A stretch of 64,000 nt of DNA, taken from the NCBI GenBank assembly GCA_900471925.1, contig UCGV01000011.1, forward strand, positions 91,771 to 155,770, given 5' to 3'. Positions 25,684 through 34,472 of the stretch are shown here, piece by piece. How positions within the stretch are numbered: the first letter of the stretch is position 1; each line of letters opens with the position of its first letter. Origin of the DNA: Hyphomicrobiales bacterium (GTDB taxonomy: Bacteria; Pseudomonadota; Alphaproteobacteria; Rhizobiales; Rhizobiaceae). Position numbers and translations under genes: made by a program. The notes under the pieces were generated by a model that was not told where the DNA came from, did no database searches, and saw nothing but the letters and a program-made list of their open reading frames with translations.

Positions 25684-26592
25684 ATGAACATTCATGACCT
25701 TGAAGCCTTCGTCGCCGTTGTCGAAACGGGATCGATCGTGGCGGCCTCGGCGCAGATCAATCTGACGCAACCCGGCATCACCCGGCGCATCCAGAACCTG
25801 GAGGACAGTCTCGGCATCATCCTGCTCGACCGGCAATCGAAACCCCTGAGGCCCACGGCCGCGGGCCGCGAAGCCTATGAGCACGGCCGCCGGGTACTGC
25901 GATCGCTTGACGATCTCAAGGCAGGCGTTTCGCCCGGCGGCGAGATCCGTGGCGAATTCCGCCTCGGCATCATGCCCTACCTTTCCGAAGCAGCACTTGC
26001 CTTCCCCCTCGACCGGCTGCGCAGCGAGTTTCCCGAACTGACGCTCAGGATCGTTGCCGGATGGACGCCGCATCTGATCGAGCAGGTGTCGCGCAGCCAA
26101 CTCGATGCGGTTGCCGTCTGCCTTGCCGAAGGCGTCAGTCCGCCCGACGATCTGATCGCGGAGAATATCGGCGCGCAATCCATCTTGCTGGTCGCCTCCC
26201 CCGCGCTCGGCGTCCCCAAGGCGGCGAAGCTGGAGGAGCTGTCCCAATTTGCCTGGGTGATGAACGAAACCGGCTGCGGCTTCCGCGCCTATATCCGCCA
26301 CCGTTTCGAAAGCGCCCGCCTGCCGTTTCAGGTCGCGGTGGAGGCGCTGAGCGCCGATCTCAGGCTGTCGCTTGTCGCACGCGGCCTCGGCATCGGCATC
26401 ATCACGCCGGCCGCTCTTGCGGGAAGCCCCTGGCGCGATCAGGTCGATGTCATCGATTCCGCCGATTTCCGACCGACGGTGAATGCCTGGGTGCTGCACC
26501 GTCCGCCGGCCGGACGGCTGGCACAACCGATCGCAACTTTCAGCGCAGCACTTGTCGAAGGATTAAAAACATCGAGACCGTTTCTTTCGTGA
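25684..26592 (+). CDS. LysR-family transcriptional regulator
   Basis: The 302-residue protein has the LysR winged helix-turn-helix (residues 1-60, DLEAFVAVVETGSIVAASAQINLTQPGITRRIQNLE) and the two-lobed co-inducer domain from about 90. Co-inducer unknown. It diverges from the MFS exporter gene, the usual arrangement for a LysR regulator and its target. A small lipoprotein gene follows 56 bp after its stop. Confidence 0.9.
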   Translation: MNIHDLEAFVAVVETGSIVAASAQINLTQPGITRRIQNLEDSLGIILLDRQSKPLRPTAAGREAYEHGRRVLRSLDDLKAGVSPGGEIRGEFRLGIMPYLSEAALAFPLDRLRSEFPELTLRIVAGWTPHLIEQVSRSQLDAVAVCLAEGVSPPDDLIAENIGAQSILLVASPALGVPKAAKLEELSQFAWVMNETGCGFRAYIRHRFESARLPFQVAVEALSADLRLSLVARGLGIGIITPAALAGSPWRDQVDVIDSADFRPTVNAWVLHRPPAGRLAQPIATFSAALVEGLKTSRPFLS

Positions 26593-26648
26593 GCTTTCGT
26601 CTATTTGCGGTAGAATGGCACCGTGCTGCGGAAAGAAAGGCATACACC

Positions 26649-26930
26649 ATGAAACTCATCGCACTTGGCCTCATCGCCGCGCTGGCGCTCGCCGGCTGCA
26701 CGACCGTCGACTATACCGGCCCCGGCCTCGAGCCCATTCCCGGCAGTATCACCTATAACGGCCAGCCGCGCACGAAACTGACAAAGTCGCCCATCGGCTC
26801 CACCTTCCCGCATAATTTCATCGACCAGTACGGAAGGCAGGTCGAGGAGACCTACATCATCCGCCCCGACCGGAGCCTCGCGATCGCGCATCGGCAATAC
26901 CGGCCGATCAATATTTTCGGGGATGATTGA
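26649..26930 (+). CDS. Small lipoprotein, hypothetical
   Basis: The 93-residue protein has a lipoprotein signal with lipobox LAGC (Cys17). The mature 76 residues contain FPHNFIDQYGRQVEETYIIRP and a tail of basic and aromatic residues. Function unknown; similar small lipoproteins are common in rhizobia. ATG follows GAAAGAAAGG. A strong hairpin after the stop separates it from the convergent hydrolase. Confidence 0.72.
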   Translation: MKLIALGLIAALALAGCTTVDYTGPGLEPIPGSITYNGQPRTKLTKSPIGSTFPHNFIDQYGRQVEETYIIRPDRSLAIAHRQYRPINIFGDD

Positions 26931-26986
26931 GGGTAAAGCTGGAGCGTCGTTCCCTCCCGAGGCTATCGCCCGTGCCACAATGATGG

Positions 26987-27018
26987 AAGGCGCCGCCATC
27001 GTCGTTTGGCGGCGCCTT
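26987..27018. terminator. Bidirectional hairpin between convergent genes
   Basis: AAGGCGCCGCC (26987-26997) pairs perfectly with GGCGGCGCCTT (27008-27018) around 10 bases. It lies between the lipoprotein and hydrolase 3' ends. Confidence 0.75.
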
Positions 27019-27048
27019 TCATGTGTTCGAGCCTATTGCGCTCGGAGA

Positions 27049-27876
27049 TCAGGCCTTGATGAAGGCCAGCAGATCGGCGTTGATCTGAGCTGCATGTGTG
27101 GTTGGCATGCCATGCGGCAGCCCCGGGTAGGATTTCAGCTGAGCGCCTGGTACCAGCGTTGCGGAGATCTTGCCGGTGGTTGCGAAGGGTACGACCTGGT
27201 CATCCTCACCATGCATGACGAGCGTCGGCACCGTGATGCGCTTCAGATCCTCGGTGAAGTCGGTTTCGGAGAAGGCGGCAATGCCTTTATAGTGGGCGAG
27301 TACGCTGCCCATCATGCCCTGGCGCCACCAATTGTTGCGAACCGCTTCCTTCACCTCAGCGCCATCCCTATTGTAGCCAAAGAAGGGCAGCGTGAAATCG
27401 TAAAAGAACTGGGCCCGGTTGGTGGCCGTCTGTTCGCGGACATAGTTGAAGACATCCATCGGCACACCATCGGGATTGCTGTCGGTCTTGACCATGATCG
27501 GCGCCACGGCGCTGACGAGTACGGCCTTGGCGACACGGCCGTGTTTTGCTCCAGCGACGTAGCGGGCAACCTCGCCGCCGCCTGTGGAATGACCGATATG
27601 GATGGCATTGCGCAGATCGAGAGCATCGGTGAGCGCTACGACATCGGCAACATAGGTATCCATGTCATGGCCGGTGGCGGACTGTGTCGAATGACCGTGG
27701 CCGCGGCGATCATGGGCGATGACCCGGTAGCCCTGTTCCTGGAAGAACATCATCTGTGCATCCCAATCGTCGGAGCTCAGCGGCCAGCCGTGATGGAAGA
27801 CGATCGGCTGCGCGTCCTCGTTGCCCCAGTCCTTGTAAAAGATTTCGGTTCCGTCCTTGGTGGTGATCGTCGGCAT
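27049..27876 (-). CDS. Alpha/beta hydrolase, haloperoxidase (perhydrolase) type
   Basis: The 275-residue cytosolic protein has the complete triad of non-heme chloroperoxidase-like hydrolases: Ser97 in GHSTGG, Asp in HGEDDQVVP, and His in GLPHGM near the end. The HHGWPLSSDDWDAQ oxyanion region is also typical. Cofactor-free haloperoxidases of this family are mainly esterases/perhydrolases in vivo. ATG at 27876 follows GAGGAGAAG. It diverges from a LysR gene that probably controls it. Confidence 0.88.
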   Translation of the reverse strand: MPTITTKDGTEIFYKDWGNEDAQPIVFHHGWPLSSDDWDAQMMFFQEQGYRVIAHDRRGHGHSTQSATGHDMDTYVADVVALTDALDLRNAIHIGHSTGGGEVARYVAGAKHGRVAKAVLVSAVAPIMVKTDSNPDGVPMDVFNYVREQTATNRAQFFYDFTLPFFGYNRDGAEVKEAVRNNWWRQGMMGSVLAHYKGIAAFSETDFTEDLKRITVPTLVMHGEDDQVVPFATTGKISATLVPGAQLKSYPGLPHGMPTTHAAQINADLLAFIKA

Positions 27877-28011
27877 TGGTCTTCTCCTCAAAAATCTCGA
27901 TGGGTTAAATCTTTGTTTCTGTTCCGTTATCGAAGGCCCCTCGCCTCTCTCGCAAGGCCCTGCGCTGCTTCGATGACCAGAAGATGCTGCAGCTTTCGAA
28001 TTGACGAAATA

Positions 28012-28035
28012 GAAACATTGGAAGAGTATTGTTTC
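28012..28035. promoter_or_regulatory. Putative LysR operator
   Basis: GAAACA (28012-28017) and TGTTTC (28030-28035) are perfect inverted arms 12 bp apart, ending 5 bp before the LysR start codon. This is the expected place for autoregulation and control of the divergent hydrolase. Confidence 0.5.
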
Positions 28036-28040
28036 CGGAA

Positions 28041-28958
28041 ATGACAAATAGACTTCCCGATCTTGAGGCCTGGGCCATCTTTGCGAAAGTCGCCGAATGC
28101 GGCTCGTTTTCGCGTGCCGCCGATGAACTCGGCCTCTCCAACCCGACAGTTTCCAAGGCAATTTCGCGTCTTGAGATCAGGCTCGGTTTTTCGCTCTTTG
28201 CCCGCACCTCCCGCCGACTCTCGCTGACCGAGGCCGGGCGCAACTCACTTGGGCGGGCGAACCGCCTCCTCAATGAAGGCCGGGCACTGGAAGAAGAGGC
28301 ACTGGAACAAACAAAGGTGCCGCGCGGGTTGGTGCGCATCAGCGCGCCGCTCTCCTTCGGGGCGACCTATCTTGGCGCGACATTGCCGTCGCTGCTCAGC
28401 GCCTATCCCGAGATCACGCTCGATTTCGCCTTGAGCGACCGCAAGGTGGATCTGATTGCCGAGGGCTTCGATCTGGCTCTGCGGATCGCCAGCCTCGACG
28501 ATTCCTCGCTGCTCGCTCGCCGGCTGTCCACCGTGCGCATCCTGCTGGTCGGCGCGCCGAGCTACTTCGAAAGGCATGGACGGCCGCAACATCCGGCAGA
28601 TCTCGCAAAACATTGCGCCTTCGCCTATACGGACGCCGCCGCGCGTGGCAGCTGGACATTTCACCATCCCAAGCTCGGCGAGCAGGTGGTCGAACCGCCG
28701 TTCAGGATCTGGAGCGATAATGTCGATCTGCTGAATCCGGCACTGATCGCAGGACAGGGGCTCGCCCTGCAGCCGGAATTCCTGGTCTGGCGGGAACTTG
28801 CTGCCGGCCAACTTGAGATCGCCATGCCGGAATGGTCGCACAGGTCGCTCGGCCTACACCTCGTCACGCCGCCGAGCCCGCTTCGGCCGCTCCGGGTGCA
28901 GGTGGTCATCGACCATCTCGTTCAGGAGCTTTCACGCGCGCCGTGGTCCGGGCAGTAG
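28041..28958 (+). CDS. LysR-family transcriptional regulator
   Basis: The 305-residue protein has an N-terminal LysR winged helix (AIFAKVAECGSFSRAADELGLSNPTVSKAISRLE) and a C-terminal effector domain, with the LVRISAPLSFGATYL start typical of the CrgA/AaeR-like branch that often governs aldehyde or quinone stress genes. ATG at 28041 is chosen over an in-frame TTG upstream. It is divergent from the perhydrolase-type gene. Confidence 0.9.
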   Translation: MTNRLPDLEAWAIFAKVAECGSFSRAADELGLSNPTVSKAISRLEIRLGFSLFARTSRRLSLTEAGRNSLGRANRLLNEGRALEEEALEQTKVPRGLVRISAPLSFGATYLGATLPSLLSAYPEITLDFALSDRKVDLIAEGFDLALRIASLDDSSLLARRLSTVRILLVGAPSYFERHGRPQHPADLAKHCAFAYTDAAARGSWTFHHPKLGEQVVEPPFRIWSDNVDLLNPALIAGQGLALQPEFLVWRELAAGQLEIAMPEWSHRSLGLHLVTPPSPLRPLRVQVVIDHLVQELSRAPWSGQ

Positions 28959-29030
28959 CAGGCACGTAAGCGCAAAAGCGCGCGTCGATGTCGATCTGCG
29001 TTTCAGGCGACGGGATACTGCTAAAATAGC

Positions 29031-29104
29031 TGGAGCGGGTGAAGGGAATCGAACCCTCGTATTCAGCTTGGGAAGCTGCTGCTCTACCATTGAGCTACAC
29101 CCGC
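29031..29104 (-). tRNA. tRNA-Gly (anticodon CCC)
   Basis: The 74-nt cloverleaf includes an encoded CCA. The acceptor stem GCGGGTG/CACCCGC is perfect; the D-arm GCTC/GAGC, the anticodon loop TTCCCAA and the T-arm GAGGG/CCCTT-type pairing are present. The anticodon CCC reads GGG glycine codons. Confidence 0.95.
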
Positions 29105-29164
29105 CTGATGGCTTGAGATTTCCAACAGAAGGCCGCCGCTGTCAAGCGGCTGCCATCCGGCTTG

Positions 29165-30256
29165 TCAGATACGGAAATGCTTCGAGAGTTTCAGGCCCTG
29201 GGCCTGATAGTTCGAGCCGAGGCCCGAGCCATAGAGGCTCGATGGTTGTTCCTGCATGTGTTCGTAGATCAGGCGGCCGACGATCTGGCCGTCTTCGAGG
29301 ATGAAGGGGACCTCGTGGCTGCGTACTTCGAGTACGGCGCGGCTGCCGCGGCCGCCGGCCGGAGCATGGCCGAAGCCGGGGTCGAAGAAGCCGGCGTAAT
29401 GGACGCGGAATTCGCCGACCAGCGGGTCGAAGGGGGTCATTTCGGCCGCATAATGCGGGGGGACGTGCACGGCCTCGCGCGAGACGAGGATGTAGAATTC
29501 GTCCGGGTCGAGGATCAGCTCGTTGCGGCCGCGGCTATAGAGCGGTTCCCAGAAATCGTAGATATCGTGCTGGGCCTTCTTGTCGACATCGACGACGGCG
29601 GTGTGGTGCTTGCCGCGATAGCCGATCAGGCCTTCCTTGTCGCCCGTCAGGTCGATTGACAGCGCAATGCCGCCGCCTGAGACATTCGGCTGCTTGGCTG
29701 CAACCAGCGTTTCCGTTTCATGCAGCTTCTGAAGCTCGGGCTCGCCGAGCACCGAATGGCCGACGCGGAAGCGGATCTGCGACAGGCGCGAGCCGCGGCG
29801 CACGACGATCGGGAAGGTGCGCGGGCTGATCTCGAGATAGAGCGGGCCTGAGTAACCGGCGGGGATCTTGTCGAATTCCTGCGCGTAGTCGGTGATGACG
29901 CGGGTGAAGATATCGAGGCGGCCGGTGGAGCTCTTCGGATTGGCCGAGGCCGACATGTCGGCCGGCAGATCGAGGCGTTCCATCAGCGGCACGATATAGA
30001 CGCAGCCGGTTTCCAGCACCGCGCCCTCGCTGAGGTCGATGACGTGCAGGCTCAACCGGTCCAGCTTGTCGGAGACGAGATGCGAGGGGCCGGGCATGAA
30101 GCTGGCGCGCACGCGAAATGCCTTGGCGCCGAGGCGCAGGTCCAGGCTCGCGGGCTGGATCTGATCACGATCCAGCTCACACTCACTTTGAAGACGCCCC
30201 GTTTCAAACAGCGCGGCAATTGCGCGGTCAGCCAGAATTCCAGTTTCGCGAGCCAT
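29165..30256 (-). CDS. dcd: 2'-deoxycytidine 5'-triphosphate deaminase (long form)
   Basis: The 363-residue protein belongs to the trimeric dUTPase/dCTP deaminase superfamily in the double-length form of Alphaproteobacteria. The first half has QIQPASLDLRLG, the fold start, and SSTGRLDIFTRVITDY; the second half repeats the fold with VHYAGFFDPGFG. It converts dCTP to dUTP for thymidylate synthesis. Two Met codons overlap the start; ATG at 30256 has the better spacing to GGAG. It is divergent from the riboswitch-controlled metZ gene. Confidence 0.88.
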   Translation of the reverse strand: MARETGILADRAIAALFETGRLQSECELDRDQIQPASLDLRLGAKAFRVRASFMPGPSHLVSDKLDRLSLHVIDLSEGAVLETGCVYIVPLMERLDLPADMSASANPKSSTGRLDIFTRVITDYAQEFDKIPAGYSGPLYLEISPRTFPIVVRRGSRLSQIRFRVGHSVLGEPELQKLHETETLVAAKQPNVSGGGIALSIDLTGDKEGLIGYRGKHHTAVVDVDKKAQHDIYDFWEPLYSRGRNELILDPDEFYILVSREAVHVPPHYAAEMTPFDPLVGEFRVHYAGFFDPGFGHAPAGGRGSRAVLEVRSHEVPFILEDGQIVGRLIYEHMQEQPSSLYGSGLGSNYQAQGLKLSKHFRI

Positions 30257-30341
30257 CATGCTCCATCCATATACTGGCGCAGACAAAACCAAAGTCGGGG
30301 AATTGACGCAAGCTTAGAACGGCAGTATTGCAAATTTATCC

Positions 30342-30399
30342 CGTGGTGATTTGGCCGGTCGGCTTGCAGCCACGTTAAATAAGTGGCTAAAAAGACCGG
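30342..30399 (+). promoter_or_regulatory. SAM-II riboswitch aptamer
   Basis: CGTGG (30342-30346) pairs with CCACG (30370-30374). The hallmarks GTGATTTG, CGGCTTGCAGCCAC, and the 3' AAGTGGCTAAAAAG for the pseudoknot are all in order. SAM-II aptamers precede methionine genes in rhizobia and switch expression off when S-adenosylmethionine is high. It lies 60 bp upstream of metZ. Identified by motif reading, not by covariance search. Confidence 0.88.
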
Positions 30400-30435
30400 G
30401 TTGAAAACCGGTCTGCATTTGCGGCCGGTTTTTTT
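30393..30435 (+). terminator. Alternative hairpins and intrinsic terminator in the metZ leader
   Basis: Hairpin 1 pairs AGACCGG (30393-30399) with CCGGTCT (30408-30414). Hairpin 2 pairs AAAACCGG (30404-30411) with CCGGTTTT (30425-30432) and runs into a T-stretch to 30435. They share 30408-30411, so only one can form; hairpin 2 looks like a terminator. This suggests that the riboswitch acts at transcription. Confidence 0.65.
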
Positions 30436-30457
30436 GTTGTTTGAAAGTGGTGATGGC

Positions 30458-31642
30458 ATGAGCAAGACCTGGCGCCCGGCAACCCAACTCGTCCACGGCG
30501 GAACGCTCCGCTCGCAATATGGCGAGACATCCGAGGCAATCTATCTCACGCAGGGTTTCGTCTACGATACATCGGAAGCCGCAGAAGCGCGCTTCAAGGG
30601 CGAGACCGACGGTTTCATCTATGCGCGCTACGGCAGCCCCACCAATGACATGTTCGAAAAGCGCATGTGCATGCTGGAAGGCGCCGAAGACGCCCGCGCC
30701 ACCGCTTCCGGCATGGCCGCCGTTACCGCCGCCATTCTCTGCCAGCTGAAGGCCGGCGACCATATCGTTGCCGCCCGCGCCCTCTTCGGCTCCTGCCGCT
30801 GGGTGGTCGAGACGCTCGCGCCGAAATACGGCATCGACTGCACGCTGGTCGATGGCCGCTACCTGGAAAACTGGGAAAAGGCCATCACGCCGAAGACCAA
30901 GGTGTTCTTCCTGGAAAGCCCGACCAATCCGACGCTGGAAGTGGTCGATATTGCCGGTGTCTCCAAGCTCGCCAACCAGATCGGCGCCAAGGTCGTCGTC
31001 GATAACGTGTTTGCGACGCCGCTCTTCCAGAAACCGCTGGAACTCGGGGCCCATATCGTCGTCTATTCCGCCACCAAGCATATTGACGGCCAGGGCCGCT
31101 GCCTCGGCGGCGTCGTGCTCTCCGACAAGGAATGGATCGACGAGAACCTGCACGACTATTTCCGTCATACCGGCCCGGCCATGTCGCCCTTCAATGCCTG
31201 GACGCTTCTGAAGGGCATCGAGACCCTGCCGCTGCGCGTCAAGCAGCAGACGCAGAATGCCGCCAAGATCGCCGATTTCCTCGCCGATCAGGGCAAGGTC
31301 GCCAAGGTCATCTATCCCGGCCGCAAGGACCATCCGCAGGCCGATATCATCGCCAAGCAGATGACCGGCGGCTCGACGCTGGTCTGTTTCGAGTTGAAGG
31401 GCGGCAAGGATGCCGCGTTTGCGCTGCAGAACGCGCTGGAGATCGTCAAGATTTCCAACAATCTCGGCGATTCCAAGAGCCTGATCACGCATCCCGCCAC
31501 GACCACGCACAAGAACCTGACGGACGAGGCTCGCGCCGAACTCGGCATTTCGCCCGGCACCGTGCGCCTGTCGGCCGGCATCGAAGATACCGATGATCTG
31601 ATCGAGGATTTCGCCCGCGCTCTGGCCAAGGTTTCGGCCTGA
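30458..31642 (+). CDS. metZ: O-succinylhomoserine sulfhydrylase
   Basis: The 394-residue PLP enzyme of the Cys/Met metabolism family makes homocysteine from O-succinylhomoserine and sulfide. The PLP lysine is Lys207 in SATKHIDGQGR, after VVDNVFATPLF. The length and TWRPATQLVHGG start fit MetZ. The start codon at 30458 is chosen because an upstream in-frame extension would be translated from the riboswitch. SAM-II control fits methionine synthesis. Confidence 0.93.
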   Translation: MSKTWRPATQLVHGGTLRSQYGETSEAIYLTQGFVYDTSEAAEARFKGETDGFIYARYGSPTNDMFEKRMCMLEGAEDARATASGMAAVTAAILCQLKAGDHIVAARALFGSCRWVVETLAPKYGIDCTLVDGRYLENWEKAITPKTKVFFLESPTNPTLEVVDIAGVSKLANQIGAKVVVDNVFATPLFQKPLELGAHIVVYSATKHIDGQGRCLGGVVLSDKEWIDENLHDYFRHTGPAMSPFNAWTLLKGIETLPLRVKQQTQNAAKIADFLADQGKVAKVIYPGRKDHPQADIIAKQMTGGSTLVCFELKGGKDAAFALQNALEIVKISNNLGDSKSLITHPATTTHKNLTDEARAELGISPGTVRLSAGIEDTDDLIEDFARALAKVSA

Positions 31643-31646
31643 TTTT

Positions 31647-31744
31647 AGAGCATTTCCGTTTTTCTTCGAAACTCAGAAATGCTCTACCTCTTTGTTATAA
31701 CGCAATTCCGGACGCAAAACCGCTACGCACTTTTGCTGAATTGC
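31647..31744. repeat. Composite palindromic repeat after metZ
   Basis: Palindrome 1 pairs AGAGCATTTC (31647-31656) with GAAATGCTCT (31676-31685). Palindrome 2 runs from GCAATTC (31702-31708) to GAATTGC (31738-31744) around GCAAAA/TTTTGC, the same unit type as the tandem array at 20755. It begins 4 bp after the metZ stop. Confidence 0.75.
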
Positions 31745-31749
31745 TCCAG

Positions 31750-31785
31750 ATGCGACGGCCGCCCTTAAAACCGCGGCCGTCGCAT
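31750..31785 (+). terminator. 13-bp hairpin, likely metZ terminator
   Basis: ATGCGACGGCCGC (31750-31762) pairs perfectly with GCGGCCGTCGCAT (31773-31785), with TTGCC after it. The T-run is weak, but the stem is very stable. Confidence 0.6.
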
Positions 31786-31895
31786 TTGCCTCGAAATTAA
31801 CACTGAGAGTTAGTCTTAATAAACGAAAGGCCGCCCAACCGGGGGTGGCGAGGCCGCTATAACTGTACCGTTTCTTGACGCACGCGGCCTATTAT

Positions 31896-31916
31896 AAGAT
31901 ACGGGTAACGTATCTT
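31896..31916 (+). promoter_or_regulatory. Inverted repeat in the apaG leader
   Basis: AAGATACG (31896-31903) and CGTATCTT (31909-31916) are perfect 8-bp arms around GGTAA, 17 bp before the apaG ATG. It could be an operator or a 5' UTR hairpin near the ribosome-binding site. Confidence 0.4.
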
Positions 31917-31933
31917 GGACTAAGGTGTCAGGC

Positions 31934-32326
31934 ATGTATCGCGCCCTCACACGAGATATCGAAGTCGTTGTCGAACCCTTTTATCTGGAGGAGCAATCCG
32001 ATCCGGATGACGATCGTTACGTCTGGGGTTACCGGGTCGTGATCAGCAACAACTCCGCTATCGCCGTGCGTCTCATCAACCGTTACTGGAATATTACCGA
32101 CCAGAACGGGCAAATCGACGAAGTCAGCGGCCCCGGTGTCGTCGGCGAACAGCCGCGGCTTGAGCCGGGCGATACCTATGAATATTCATCGGGCTGCCCG
32201 CTCGATACGCCATCCGGCCTGATGTTCGGCCATTATCAGATGGAGACGGATGAAGGCGCGACATTCGATGTCGATATACCCGCCTTCTCGCTGGATGCAC
32301 CCGGCCTGCTGCGCGTGCTGAACTAA
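31934..32326 (+). CDS. apaG: ApaG-family protein
   Basis: The 130-residue protein is a single beta-sandwich ApaG domain: the start [23 protein letters not shown], then [13 protein letters not shown] and [25 protein letters not shown]. In enterobacteria ApaG is tied to Co2+/Mg2+ tolerance; the biochemical role is unclear. ATG at 31934 is preferred to an in-frame GTG 9 bases upstream; AAGGTG is well placed. The stop codon overlaps a RIME-like repeat. Confidence 0.9.
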   Translation: MYRALTRDIEVVVEPFYLEEQSDPDDDRYVWGYRVVISNNSAIAVRLINRYWNITDQNGQIDEVSGPGVVGEQPRLEPGDTYEYSSGCPLDTPSGLMFGHYQMETDEGATFDVDIPAFSLDAPGLLRVLN

Positions 32327-32421
32327 AGCGCGGCGCGATCTTTCAGATACGCTTGCCACGCTTTAGATCTTTTCGCATGTCGTTGCCGCAAAACCGCTGC
32401 ACAGTTTTGCGGGACGTGCTT
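32325..32421. repeat. RIME-like two-palindrome intergenic repeat (copy C)
   Basis: AAGCGCGGC (32326-32334) pairs with GCCACGCTT (32355-32363). The second palindrome has GCATGTCG (32375-32382) and GACGTGC (32413-32419), degenerate on the right side. It fills the gap between convergent apaG and hslO and overlaps the apaG TAA stop. Confidence 0.78.
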
Positions 32422-32425
32422 TCGG

Positions 32426-33418
32426 TCACTCCGCCGGTGCGAGTTCGTCCACCGGGAAGCGATAGGTGGTCGAGCAGAATTCGCAGGTCACCGAGATCTC
32501 GCCGTTTTCCTGGCTTGCCTCGATTTCCTCGGCGCTGAAGCCCTTCAGCACGCCACCGATCTTTTCCCGCGAACAGGAGCAGCGATCGAAGACCGCACGC
32601 GGTTCGTAGACGCGCACGCCGCGCTCGTGGAAGAGGCGGAAGAGAAGGCGTTCGGTGCCGACCTGCGGATCGGTCAACTCATCGGCATCGATGGTTTCGA
32701 CGAGCGAGCGGGCTTCGGCCCAGGCATCGTCTTCGACATCGGCGCCCTCATGCGTATCGCCGTCGCCGCCGTGGAGATCGGCCTGGCGCATGCGCTCCGG
32801 CGCTTCCGGCAGGAACTGGGCGACGAGGCCGCCGGCCCGCCAGCGGTGACGCGGCTTGCCGTTCTCGTCGCGGTCGAAAAGCTCGGCGGCAGCCAGGCGA
32901 ACGCGTGTCGGGATCTGTTCCGACTGGCGGAAATAGACGCCGGCAATGTCTTCGAGCGAGGTACCGTCAAGTGCGACGATGCCCTGATAGGGCTGGCTGA
33001 ACTTGCCCTGGTCGATGGTGAAGGCGAGCACGCCCTTGCCGAGCAGCTGTTCCGGCTCGGTCTGGCCCGAGGCGACCGCCTGATCGAGCAGGGCCTGATC
33101 GAAACGGGCATAGGCGCGGACATTTTCCGGCGTCGAGAAATCGGCGACCAAGAGATCGACGGGGCCGTCGCTCTTGGTCTGGACGGTAAACTTGCCGTCG
33201 AATTTCAGCGAGGTGCCGAGCAGCACCGTGAGCACCACGACCTCAGCCAGAAGGCGGGCGACGGGGGCGGGATAGTGATGGCGCTCGAGGATCGCATCCA
33301 GCATCGGGCCGAGCTGGACGGCGCGACCGCGCACATCAAGCCCTTCCACCTGGAAGGGGACGACATGATCATCGCCGGCGAAATCGAACTCGCCGAGAGC
33401 GGCTGCAGCTTCTGCCAT
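32426..33418 (-). CDS. hslO: Hsp33-family redox-regulated chaperone
   Basis: The 330-residue protein is a holdase activated by oxidation. The C-terminal zinc/redox module has CSCS and, about 30 residues later, CEFC, the CxC...CxxC set that forms disulphides on HOCl or heat-oxidative stress. The N-terminal domain has DGPVDLLVADF. An acidic insertion (GGDGDTHEGADVEDDA) is longer than in E. coli. It is last in an operon with argD and argF, 91 bp downstream of argF. Confidence 0.92.
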   Translation of the reverse strand: MAEAAAALGEFDFAGDDHVVPFQVEGLDVRGRAVQLGPMLDAILERHHYPAPVARLLAEVVVLTVLLGTSLKFDGKFTVQTKSDGPVDLLVADFSTPENVRAYARFDQALLDQAVASGQTEPEQLLGKGVLAFTIDQGKFSQPYQGIVALDGTSLEDIAGVYFRQSEQIPTRVRLAAAELFDRDENGKPRHRWRAGGLVAQFLPEAPERMRQADLHGGDGDTHEGADVEDDAWAEARSLVETIDADELTDPQVGTERLLFRLFHERGVRVYEPRAVFDRCSCSREKIGGVLKGFSAEEIEASQENGEISVTCEFCSTTYRFPVDELAPAE

Positions 33419-33509
33419 GGCTTATACTCCTGTTCTCTGGGAGCAGCCGGCTAGCGCGCTGGCTGCTCGCGCAGCCGCGAGTTCGGGACTCGCGACATCC
33501 GATTATGGT

Positions 33510-34427
33510 TCAGATCGCGCCCAGGCACCAAGCAAGAATCGACTTCTGCGCATGAAGACGGTTTTCCGCCTCATCGAAGACCACGGACTGCGGACCATCG
33601 ATCACCTCGTCCGTCACCTCCTCACCGCGATGCGCGGGGAGGCAGTGCATGAACAATGCGTCTTTGCCGGCCTGCGCCATCAAATGCGCGTTGACCTGAT
33701 AAGGCTGGAAGACATTGTGACCCCTGGCCCGATGTTCCTGATTCATGGAGACCCAGGTATCGGTCACCACGCAATCGACGCCGGCGACCGCACGGTCTGC
33801 ATCATGGTAAAGCATGACTTCGGCGCCCTCATTGCGGGCCCAGTTCAGATAGTGATCCTTCGGCTCGGAACCAAGGGGTACGGCCATGTTCATGCGATAG
33901 CCGAAACGGGCAGCCCCTTCGACGAGAGAATGCAGCACGTTGTTGCCGTCGCCCGTCCAGGCGATCGTCTTGCCCTTGATCGGGCCGCGATGCTCTTCGA
34001 AGGTCATGATATCGGCCATGATCTGGCACGGATGGGTATCATCCGTCAGCGCGTTGATGACGGGCACGGTCGCGTGTTCGGCCAGCTCCAGCATGCGGTT
34101 ATGCTCGGTCGTGCGGATCATGATCGCATCGACATAACGCGAGAGAACCTTGGCGGTATCGCCGATCGTCTCGGCGCGGCCGAGCTGCATTTCGGTGCCC
34201 GAGAGAAACAGCGTCTCGCCGCCGAGCTGGCGCATGCCGACATCGAAGGAGACGCGGGTTCGGGTGGAGGGCTTCTCGAAGATCATGGCCAGCATCTTGC
34301 CGGCGAGCGGCTTGTCGCCGGCGCCTGCCTTGAATGCCTGCTTTCGCACCTTTGCATCGTCCATGATGGTTCTGAGGTCGGATGCGGTGACTGCGGAGAG
34401 ATCGAGGAAGTGTTTGGGGGAAGCCAT
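33510..34427 (-). CDS. argF: Ornithine carbamoyltransferase
   Basis: The 305-residue enzyme makes citrulline from ornithine and carbamoyl phosphate. The carbamoyl-phosphate loop STRTR is at 54-58, and the HPCQ motif and the ornithine-site [10 protein letters not shown] follow. The length and motifs fit catalytically active ArgF. It lies 45 bp after argD in the same direction, so arginine synthesis steps are co-transcribed with hslO. Confidence 0.95.
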   Translation of the reverse strand: MASPKHFLDLSAVTASDLRTIMDDAKVRKQAFKAGAGDKPLAGKMLAMIFEKPSTRTRVSFDVGMRQLGGETLFLSGTEMQLGRAETIGDTAKVLSRYVDAIMIRTTEHNRMLELAEHATVPVINALTDDTHPCQIMADIMTFEEHRGPIKGKTIAWTGDGNNVLHSLVEGAARFGYRMNMAVPLGSEPKDHYLNWARNEGAEVMLYHDADRAVAGVDCVVTDTWVSMNQEHRARGHNVFQPYQVNAHLMAQAGKDALFMHCLPAHRGEEVTDEVIDGPQSVVFDEAENRLHAQKSILAWCLGAI

Positions 34428-34472
34428 CGTTCGTTACCTGCTACGCCCGCCAGCGGGCGGGGCAATGTCCTA

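Noticed and set aside
30383..30457. Possible N-terminal extension of metZ
   Set aside because: It would be translated from within the SAM-II riboswitch and terminator hairpins and has no homology to MetZ; the ATG at 30458 fits the family start.
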